Assembly: GCA_022451765.1 (NCBI GenBank)
Contig: JAKUNY010000122.1
Span: 1 to 5,028 of the forward strand
DNA from: Candidatus Poseidoniaceae archaeon
Lineage (GTDB): Archaea > Thermoplasmatota > Poseidoniia > Poseidoniales > Poseidoniaceae
Direction: 5' to 3'
Length of the DNA stretch: 5,028 bases
Shown here one piece after another: positions 1 through 5,028 of this stretch. Numbering within the stretch: the stretch's first letter is position 1; each line of letters opens with the position of its first letter. Under the pieces are notes generated by a model, which was not told the DNA's origin, made no database searches, and saw only the letters and a program-made list of their open reading frames with translations. The translations under genes and the position numbers were made by a program.

Positions 1-1
1 C

Positions 2-3000
2 CCATCAGCAAATGATGGATGGTCTGGAATGTTTGGAGATTACGGAGCCTACACCCAGCCTACAACACCCGATTCAAACGGCTTTGTTTCAGATACCGTC
101 GTCTTTGGGGATGATTACATCCCGCTTTTCCACAACGGAAGCTACGCGATGGCACAGGCCGATAACTCATGGACTACGCTTAACGGAAACTGGGATTCTG
201 GTTCAAAGGGATTAGTTCGAGCCAAAATACCTCAATCCGCATCGAGCGTTAGCGTGAATTTGGATTACAACTACTACGATTACCGACCAGGGCAGAAGGA
301 CTTGGTAGGTTCTTCTGTTGACATCACTTTCAATGGAATGGCAAATGGAAAAGTTCTTCCTGCTGACCTTGGTGAAACCGCATCCTACGTCCACCAATTC
401 GAAACAGGTTCTGAAGCCGAATGTGCCGCCAGCGAAGGTTGCTACACAAACGGCTGGACTCAAGTGATCCCGATGTGTCCTGAAGCAAATTGCCTAACCA
501 ACGGAGAAAAAGCATCGGTTCTGTTTGCACATAATGGGATTGATGGCATGAATACCTTTACCTGGTCTGTCGTTAGCAACAGAACAAGTGAATACTTGGT
601 TTTCGATGTGGGAATAGATCCATCTTTTTCCGATGCCGAATTCAAGGTTCGAAGGCATGCTGATGAACCCTGGGTTGCGATGAACGATAACGACGTTTAT
701 TCTGGCATGTTTTTTGAATACCAAATCAAACCCAATGAGACCAGTCAATTGATTCAAAGCACGGTCCCTGCGATCGAAGTCGTTTATCGTGCTATAGAGA
801 CTTCTGGAGGAAACATTTCAGACTATCATGGAGACATTTACTACGCCCCTGGAGATTATTCAATCTGGAGAAAGGGGAACAGCCTTATCATTTCTGCTGG
901 AGTTCTCCAGGAATGGATCGATGAGCAACCTGCAGGTTTCGCTGACAAGCTCTCGCAGGTATCCTTCGACCCTATGATTTCCTTTGGAGAGGAAGACCAA
1001 ACTTGGTCGGTAGGTGTTGACCGCGATGGTTCAGGTGTTTACGGCTATGGATGCACGGCTTCAAGCCAAAATTGTGCTTGGTATAATGCACCAACAGCGG
1101 GATCCGAAATTACTGGAGCAAACTTTGGAGGGACCTTTGGAGCGTTTGCTTGGGGCGGCGATGGATGGTGTAAGTCCACTGGAAACACAGGTAGCGGAAT
1201 CTGCCGTTTGCAGGGAATCAAGACGTTGTTCAACGGCCATTACAACCCAACCACTTCACAACAAGCAAGCCTACCTCTGTTCGATTCATCGAATGATTTC
1301 GACGGGATAGTTCAGAAGGTTTCAGTTCCAGTCAATGACTGGAGAACTTCTGTTAATGCACCATTTACCTCAATGGCTTTGGAAATCGGTCTTCAAACCG
1401 TCGCTTACGGCCCTACCCTTTCTTCCTGGAGTGATCCAACTACTTGGGACACCTGGCTATCCAGCAACGGAGGATGGTATGAGCAATGTTTCAACGGCTA
1501 CATCGACGTCTTTGCCGTTCCAATCGATATGTTCGAAGGATGGGAAGGAGAAGGCCGCTATTCTGCCGAATATCGACCCGACAAAGCCTCGGTTCTTGGC
1601 GACCCCTACAACCACGACGGAAGCAGCTTAACGCCCGATATTCGTTCAACCCTGTTTTACGCAACAGACGCAGAAGGCAATTACCTACGAGAAACACAAA
1701 AAGGATTCTACATTGGCGGCGACGGGGATAAGTGGTCTGCTCAGGAATACTACTACAAGAAAAGCGGACAACGAACTATGGAACTGAGCGGGCTGATAAC
1801 GACTGAGAACATCGACGTTTGGACTGGAGTTCTCGATACGTCAAGTGTGCAAACATTCAATCGAGGAATCACACACACGATGGATCAAAGTGATTCTGAC
1901 TACTGGGCCAATCCATACGATACCGTTTACGGCGGCGAGTTAACTACTGCTGAAATGAAGGTCAACCCGTTTCACTACACACAAACAGGAAACAACGTGG
2001 TCCTTTATTCCGACATGTTCGCTGGGGGCGCTACCGTCCTTTCTGACGATTCAGCGCCAGGGACAAATGACGACATGGATGGAACCCGAGATTCGTCTTT
2101 CAATCACATTCATGACTATTGGGACATCAATTTCTATGATGACGGAACTTACCCCAACGGTGTGTTTGGAGCTTATCCTCCGCAAAACCGAAATTCAGCA
2201 GGTGCCTGGATTGGTGGAACTGGTCTTGGTGAATTCCATGTGAAAACTCAAAGGCTTGGAACAGCCACATCGGACTTTTGCTACGATCCTATAACAGGAA
2301 ACCCATCTGCTCGAACCGATCCTTCAGGTGTTGCGATTGAACCTTCTCAAAATCTGCACATTGAGGGAGACGAATTGGGTGGCTCATCCTACCTCAACCT
2401 CGACATACCGATCACTGGCTCCCCTCTTTATGACTCACACCTGGCCTCAACCACTTACATGTCGCAATCATCATTGATTCAGCAAGGTTATTTGTCGGAC
2501 GCTACCGACACAACGATTGAATTCGCACTTATCATTGACGTTCGAGGACACACACAAACCCAAAACATGCATTGCTGGGTTGACCCGACTCACAGGGTCA
2601 ACAAGCACCAAGAATTAGGAGCTCCAGGTTGGGGCCAATGGGAAGCGTCTTACGGGAAGAGTAGAACAATCTCAACCGACTTCAAGCAATCCTGGTGTGG
2701 AAACCCCGATAGTGGTTATTTTGGAATCGGCGCCCCATCAATTTCTTTCAGCGACTTCATTGATGAGACTCCATGTGTTTCGGATAAACCTGCAAGCGGA
2801 CAAAACACGGGGCAAAACCCGCATCAGGCTTTCTGGTGTGGCCTGAATCTCATCTCACCATTCTCAACAGAACCCAGGGTGAGAATCAAAGGCAAGAATA
2901 CACCTTACCTTCCAAATGTTGATTCAGACGGAGACGGTGTGCCAGATACTGACGATCAATGCCCTGGAACCGACCCAAATGTCGAGGTTGACGATGTAGG

Positions 3001-4687
3001 TTGTGAAGAGGCTGATGCCCCCAACAATCCACCAGTCCCGAACCCACAATGGAATGACTACGACTTAGACGGGATTCCTGATACCAGGGACAAGTGCGAC
3101 CTCAAAGGACAAGCCGATGGCGCACGTTTCGCTGAAGACTATGCAAACTATACGGTTGATAGGTGGAGGCTTTGGAGTGCGAACCGAGCAACTTATGCCA
3201 TTGATTCCGACGGTTGCCCCTATGCGCGAACCGCGGCCCCTCCGACATCTCCTGGGCCTGAACCAAATCCAGATCCTTCGTGGGATTGTGCCACGAGCGG
3301 ACTTGAGGATTTGGGAATTTACGCCTGGGAGGATAATGACCTGGACGGTTTGATTGACGAGGATTGGTTCGACAACATTGACAACGACGGCGATGGTTTG
3401 GTTGACGAGGATCCATTCGATGATTGTGCCGATGACGGAATTGATCGATTGGCTGATTTTACATTCACGGGCTCACTTGAAACAACACTTTCATCGTTCA
3501 TGGATGGAGCATATCGTCCAACCGATGGCGACGTGTTGCCTGCTGAAAACGGAACCTCCAACAAAGAGCTTTACGACGCTTCCATTGTGGAATACGAAAA
3601 ACTGATGGTCCCCGACTCTTTGATTGAACATGACAATTATCGAGACAACTTGCTAACCTGCAATTACTTGGGGAATGCAAATGAGGTTTACATGAGGATG
3701 GAATTGTTCGCTTGGGTTCCAGCGGATTTGACGTCTCCCGATGATGCGGGATTCAATGTCAAGCAACCATTATTTGGCTCTGATGCGAGAGTCCCTGCTG
3801 ATCCAACAGAAACCCCGAACAGCGGTTATTGGGTCCCATACGGGGCCATCTCGCTACCTGGAAACACCAATTCGTATTCAGGCTGGGCTGACATCGACTT
3901 AGACCAGCAGATGGTAAGGTCCACGACCAGCAACCCGACAGGCCGAGGTATTTTGGCAGAGACGATCAACTTGGAACCTCATTTGGGTGAAGGGTATTAC
4001 ATGATGGTCTGCAATGCCTACGAAAAGGCTACAGTCTCAGGCGGTTCAGGACAGACGTATTACCCAAGCGCCGTTGTCGAAGTGCAATTCCAAGCAGTCG
4101 AGACGTGCTCCGATGGAACCATGCCTTCTCCTCCTTCACCATTCGTTGCAGAATGTTTGAACGTTGGCGGCGGCGGCGGCACCGTAGGAAGTCAAGCATC
4201 GGACTTTTTCGATACCCTCTGGGATGGGCTATATTTCCTTGGTCTGTTCATTCTTGGTCTGGCGGTTGCATTGATCGCTTGGTTCTTGGGAAGGAGGACT
4301 ATTTCAATTGGAACAGGATTGGTTTCTGCTGGAATCGTTGGCCTGTTGGTATCAATAGATGGCGGTTTGACTGGGGTCATTCCTTCAATCGGTTATGGTT
4401 TGATTTTGGTCGGTGGCTACCTTGTTTTCTGGAACAATCGAATTTTCGACGACGAGGAAGACGAAGATTACACAGGCATGGAGGTCATCGGAGGAACCTT
4501 GTTGACATTGTTCTTTGGATTTGCAGCTCTCGACGCCTGGCTTGACTTTGGCTACGATCTGCCAGGTATGCCTCTGGTTTTGGGAATCGTTGCTTTGGTC
4601 GTTTTGGCCCAAACTGTCATGATTGCCCTGGTCAAATACTCTGTCATCGACGAAGACGACGCTCCTGTTTCGATTTCCTACTTCTGA
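2..4687 (+). CDS. Giant membrane-anchored surface protein with TSP type 3-like repeats (5' partial)
   Basis: Open frame from the left edge to TGA at 4685-4687, 1561 codons visible. The true start lies upstream: the frame is open before the first in-frame ATG (29), that ATG has no good ribosome binding site, and no signal peptide follows it, although the ectodomain must be exported. Layout by base position: beta-rich Cys/Trp/Tyr-containing ectodomain 2-2900; acidic calcium-binding-type repeats 2921-3445; Pro-rich linkers about 3020-3050 and 3230-3280; second Cys-containing domain 3446-4160; five Gly codons 4166-4180; five predicted membrane helices 4226-4633; acidic C-terminal tail. There are 24 Cys, all outside the membrane part, and six N-x-S/T sequons, which suits an oxidised, possibly glycosylated exterior. 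No catalytic motif is recognised. Known of the repeat family: Ca2+ binding and structural spacing. Inferred: structural, adhesive or ligand-binding surface protein. The gene call is firm; the function is open. Confidence 0.95.
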   Translation, partial: PSANDGWSGMFGDYGAYTQPTTPDSNGFVSDTVVFGDDYIPLFHNGSYAMAQADNSWTTLNGNWDSGSKGLVRAKIPQSASSVSVNLDYNYYDYRPGQKDLVGSSVDITFNGMANGKVLPADLGETASYVHQFETGSEAECAASEGCYTNGWTQVIPMCPEANCLTNGEKASVLFAHNGIDGMNTFTWSVVSNRTSEYLVFDVGIDPSFSDAEFKVRRHADEPWVAMNDNDVYSGMFFEYQIKPNETSQLIQSTVPAIEVVYRAIETSGGNISDYHGDIYYAPGDYSIWRKGNSLIISAGVLQEWIDEQPAGFADKLSQVSFDPMISFGEEDQTWSVGVDRDGSGVYGYGCTASSQNCAWYNAPTAGSEITGANFGGTFGAFAWGGDGWCKSTGNTGSGICRLQGIKTLFNGHYNPTTSQQASLPLFDSSNDFDGIVQKVSVPVNDWRTSVNAPFTSMALEIGLQTVAYGPTLSSWSDPTTWDTWLSSNGGWYEQCFNGYIDVFAVPIDMFEGWEGEGRYSAEYRPDKASVLGDPYNHDGSSLTPDIRSTLFYATDAEGNYLRETQKGFYIGGDGDKWSAQEYYYKKSGQRTMELSGLITTENIDVWTGVLDTSSVQTFNRGITHTMDQSDSDYWANPYDTVYGGELTTAEMKVNPFHYTQTGNNVVLYSDMFAGGATVLSDDSAPGTNDDMDGTRDSSFNHIHDYWDINFYDDGTYPNGVFGAYPPQNRNSAGAWIGGTGLGEFHVKTQRLGTATSDFCYDPITGNPSARTDPSGVAIEPSQNLHIEGDELGGSSYLNLDIPITGSPLYDSHLASTTYMSQSSLIQQGYLSDATDTTIEFALIIDVRGHTQTQNMHCWVDPTHRVNKHQELGAPGWGQWEASYGKSRTISTDFKQSWCGNPDSGYFGIGAPSISFSDFIDETPCVSDKPASGQNTGQNPHQAFWCGLNLISPFSTEPRVRIKGKNTPYLPNVDSDGDGVPDTDDQCPGTDPNVEVDDVGCEEADAPNNPPVPNPQWNDYDLDGIPDTRDKCDLKGQADGARFAEDYANYTVDRWRLWSANRATYAIDSDGCPYARTAAPPTSPGPEPNPDPSWDCATSGLEDLGIYAWEDNDLDGLIDEDWFDNIDNDGDGLVDEDPFDDCADDGIDRLADFTFTGSLETTLSSFMDGAYRPTDGDVLPAENGTSNKELYDASIVEYEKLMVPDSLIEHDNYRDNLLTCNYLGNANEVYMRMELFAWVPADLTSPDDAGFNVKQPLFGSDARVPADPTETPNSGYWVPYGAISLPGNTNSYSGWADIDLDQQMVRSTTSNPTGRGILAETINLEPHLGEGYYMMVCNAYEKATVSGGSGQTYYPSAVVEVQFQAVETCSDGTMPSPPSPFVAECLNVGGGGGTVGSQASDFFDTLWDGLYFLGLFILGLAVALIAWFLGRRTISIGTGLVSAGIVGLLVSIDGGLTGVIPSIGYGLILVGGYLVFWNNRIFDDEEDEDYTGMEVIGGTLLTLFFGFAALDAWLDFGYDLPGMPLVLGIVALVVLAQTVMIALVKYSVIDEDDAPVSISYF
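2921..3223 (+). repeat. Two thrombospondin type 3-like calcium-binding modules within the large CDS
   Basis: Module one begins with DSDGDGVPDTDDQCP (2921-2965) and closes with VGCEE (to 3010); its two Cys codons (2960 and 3002) are 14 residues apart, the usual C-P...G-C spacing of bacterial and archaeal TSP3-type repeats. Module two begins YDLDGIPDTRDKC (3059-3097) and closes with DSDGCPY (3203-3223), but its Cys codons (3095 and 3215) are 40 residues apart, so about 26 extra residues, rich in aromatic and charged residues, sit between the acidic loop and the closing G-C. A Pro/Asn-rich linker separates the modules. In this family the D-x-D-x-D-G-x-x-D side chains bind Ca2+ and the Cys pair forms a disulfide; both are inferred here. 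Confidence 0.85.
3332..3445 (+). repeat. Tandem 16-residue acidic EF-loop-like repeat within the large CDS
   Basis: Two back-to-back 48-base units encode DNDLDGLIDEDWFDNI (3332-3379) and DNDGDGLVDEDPFDDC (3380-3427). The shared pattern D-N-D-x-D-G-L-x-D-E-D matches the calcium-coordinating positions of EF-hand, dockerin or TSP3 loops. A decayed third copy may follow (ADDGIDRL, to 3445). The two units are still similar at DNA level, pointing to duplication of one unit. They lie after a Pro-rich linker (about 3230-3280) and before the membrane-proximal domain, so they probably form a Ca2+-stiffened stalk segment. Confidence 0.85.
4226..4633 (+). other. C-terminal five-helix membrane domain of the large CDS
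   Basis: Predicted membrane segments by eye: 4226-4291 (GLYFLGLFILGLAVALIAWF plus LG), 4301-4357, 4373-4432, 4484-4543 and 4571-4633. With the ectodomain outside, Arg-Arg directly after helix one falls on the cytoplasmic side, as does the loop after helix three that carries Arg and then seven acidic residues (DDEEDED, 4448-4468). Five crossings place the acidic tail (IDEDDAPVSISYF) inside. The domain contains no Cys, in contrast to the ectodomain. Many surface proteins use a single C-terminal anchor helix, so a five-helix domain suggests a specific membrane partner or assembly role; that is inference. Confidence 0.8.
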
Positions 4688-4727
4688 TGGTGGTTTCGGG
4701 TGGTGGCGGAGAAAGGCAAAGCAAGCA

Positions 4728-4742
4728 CCTCCGATAAGGAGG
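4728..4742. repeat. Short inverted repeat CCTCC-GATAA-GGAGG
   Basis: Perfect 5-bp arms with a 5-base loop, 40 bases after the stop of the large gene. The right arm resembles a ribosome binding site, but no ATG, GTG or TTG lies at a usable distance downstream. The flanks (CACC on the left, GGAGGG on the right) resemble those of the dyad at 4955-4979. There is no T-tract, so this is not a recognisable intrinsic terminator. Confidence 0.5.
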
Positions 4743-4750
4743 GCTCGGTA

Positions 4751-4770
4751 TTCCCCGTCAAAAAGGGGAA
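4751..4770. repeat. Inverted repeat TTCCCC / GGGGAA with A-rich loop
   Basis: Perfect 6-bp arms (4751-4756 and 4765-4770) around the loop GTCAAAAA, followed by AAACC. Read on the minus strand it contains two T5 runs separated by CCCC, which would resemble an archaeal oligo-T terminator for a gene arriving from the right, but no convincing minus-strand gene is visible. On the plus strand it has no terminator character. It may be part of a dispersed intergenic palindrome. Confidence 0.5.
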
Positions 4771-4835
4771 AAACCAGGGTCAATCCAGCATCGGTAAGGT
4801 CCTTCAATCGCCGTTTCGAGAAGTCAAAGAATCGT

Positions 4836-5018
4836 ATGACTCGTGCTGGGTTCACATTTACGGGGGGGAAACCTGTGAATGCAATGAATGATCGGGAATT
4901 CTCCAAACTGATGAAGAAGGTGAATTCTGGAAATTATGACGTGAGAACTATCCATTCACCCCCCAAATGGGAGGGTGAACCTCCTCGGCAATGGGTTCTG
5001 ACCAGGAGGAGAAAATGA
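4836..5018 (+). CDS. Doubtful small ORF (60 aa), overlapping the next start by ATGA
   Basis: Open frame from ATG 4836 to TGA 5016-5018, encoding a basic hydrophilic peptide ending WVLTRRRK; an internal ATG at 4884 would give 44 residues. For: the stop overlaps the candidate next start (ATG 5015) in an ATGA arrangement typical of coupled genes, and codons from 4836 to about 4960 favour purines in first position. Against: neither start has a convincing ribosome binding site, no family is recognised, and the C-terminal part (encoding SPPKWEGEPPRQW) is generated by two inverted repeats, as happens when palindromic intergenic repeats are translated by chance. The frame also stays open upstream into the end of the large gene. 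Treat as hypothetical. Confidence 0.3.
   Translation: MTRAGFTFTGGKPVNAMNDREFSKLMKKVNSGNYDVRTIHSPPKWEGEPPRQWVLTRRRK
4955..4979. repeat. Strong inverted repeat, 10-bp stem with one bulged base
   Basis: Arms TTCACCCCCC (4955-4964) and GGGAGGGTGAA (4969-4979) pair over 10 bp with a single bulged A at 4972 and an AAAT loop. This is the strongest dyad in the window. It ends immediately before the arm that can pair with the ribosome binding site of the next gene, so the two hairpins would stack end to end. No T-tract follows, which argues against a bacterial-type terminator. Confidence 0.65.
4980..5009 (+). promoter_or_regulatory. Possible ribosome-binding-site-sequestering hairpin
   Basis: CCTCCT (4980-4985) is exactly complementary to the Shine-Dalgarno AGGAGG (5004-5009). 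The 18-base loop can form a small inner stem, GGT (4994-4996) with ACC (5001-5003). Folded, it would hide the ribosome binding site of the downstream start; ribosomes translating the frame that ends at 5018 would open it. The pairing is seen in sequence; regulatory use is inference from known translational coupling. Confidence 0.35.
5004..5009 (+). promoter_or_regulatory. Shine-Dalgarno site for the right-edge gene
   Basis: AGGAGG is a full-strength match to the 16S rRNA 3' end, 5 bases before ATG 5015 and 8 bases before the in-frame ATG 5018. The spacing favours the second ATG slightly, but both give the same reading frame. Confidence 0.6.
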
Positions 5019-5028
5019 TGGAATCAGG
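5015..5028 (+). CDS. Start of a possible downstream gene (3' partial)
   Basis: ATG ATG GAA TCA GG, encoding MMES and the beginning of a Gly codon, follows an AGGAGG site. Only four complete codons are visible, so no function can be proposed. The first ATG overlaps the TGA of the preceding small frame as ATGA. The same strand and the lack of a visible promoter or plus-strand terminator after the large gene allow, but do not prove, cotranscription with it. Confidence 0.5.

Larger units (their letters stand above)
4688..5014. other. Dyad-rich spacer between the large gene and the next start
   Basis: This 327-base stretch contains four inverted repeats (4728-4742, 4751-4770, 4955-4979, 4980-5009), a G7 run (4862-4868) and two GAATTCT copies (4896 and 4922). 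I see no TATA-like archaeal promoter, no -10/-35 pair, no plus-strand T-tract and no tRNA or other RNA gene. Competing short frames here (4700-4891 and 4836-5018) are both weak. Confidence 0.5.

Noticed and set aside
29..31. ATG as the start of the large gene
   Set aside because: The frame is open to the left edge with matching composition, there is no good ribosome binding site, and no signal peptide follows, so it is probably internal.
3102..3416. Minus-strand 104-codon frame across the TSP3-like region
   Set aside because: Its Arg/Pro-rich translation is the expected antisense shadow of acidic repeat coding sequence.
4166..4180. (GGC)5 microsatellite
   Set aside because: It encodes a five-Gly linker between the ectodomain and the membrane domain, with an ordinary coding explanation; only five units.
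4687..4737. 16-codon frame starting at ATG 4687, overlapping the large gene's stop as TGATG
   Set aside because: Too short, Gly/basic composition, ends inside the loop of the first dyad, no independent support.
4751..4770. Plus-strand transcription terminator for the large gene
   Set aside because: The hairpin is short and followed by A-rich, not T-rich, sequence. No oligo-T tract is seen on the plus strand in the spacer.
4700..4891. 63-codon GTG-start frame after the large gene
   Set aside because: No ribosome binding site and no recognised family; it crosses two inverted repeats. Kept only as part of the G7 frameshift idea.
4385..4906. Minus-strand 173-codon open frame
   Set aside because: Much of it lies antisense to the well-supported membrane domain, and the remainder reads through the palindromic spacer. 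No family is recognised.
1..5028. CRISPR array, tRNA, rRNA or transposase
   Set aside because: No regularly spaced direct repeats, no clover-leaf or rRNA core sequence, and no transposase motif on either strand by eye.

Overview
The window is dominated by one very large plus-strand gene that enters from the left edge and stops at 4687. It is followed by about 340 bases of largely non-coding or weakly coding DNA rich in short G/C dyads. At the right edge there is a ribosome binding site and the first codons of a possible next gene on the same strand.

The large gene (at least 1561 visible codons, start not in the window) encodes an exported, membrane-anchored surface protein. Its layout is a long beta-rich, aromatic- and Asn/Asp/Gly-rich, Cys-containing ectodomain (2 to about 2900), an acidic block of thrombospondin type 3-like / EF-loop-like calcium-binding motifs (2921-3445) with Pro-rich linkers, a further Cys-containing extracellular domain (about 3446-4160), a short Gly linker, and a hydrophobic C-terminal domain with five predicted membrane helices (4226-4633). 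All 24 cysteines lie before the membrane part. I cannot assign an enzymatic function; the visible features suit a structural, adhesive or binding role at the cell surface.

The organism cannot be fixed from this sequence. Giant secreted proteins with D-x-D-x-D-G-x-x-D-x-x-D-x-C-P repeats and a hydrophobic C-terminal anchor are common in planktonic marine archaea of the Poseidoniales (Marine Group II), and balanced base composition, positive-inside topology and six N-glycosylation sequons are compatible with that. Similar repeats also occur in Bacteroidota, Verrucomicrobiota and Planctomycetota, so this is a leaning only.

The 3' region has no clear promoter, T-tract terminator or RNA gene on the plus strand. 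It holds four short inverted repeats. Two of them abut just before the next start, and the second pairs CCTCCT with the AGGAGG ribosome binding site. A short frame ending at 5018 overlaps the next ATG in an ATGA arrangement. Either this is a small gene translationally coupled to the next one, or it is a chance frame through dispersed palindromic repeat DNA. The sequence alone does not decide.
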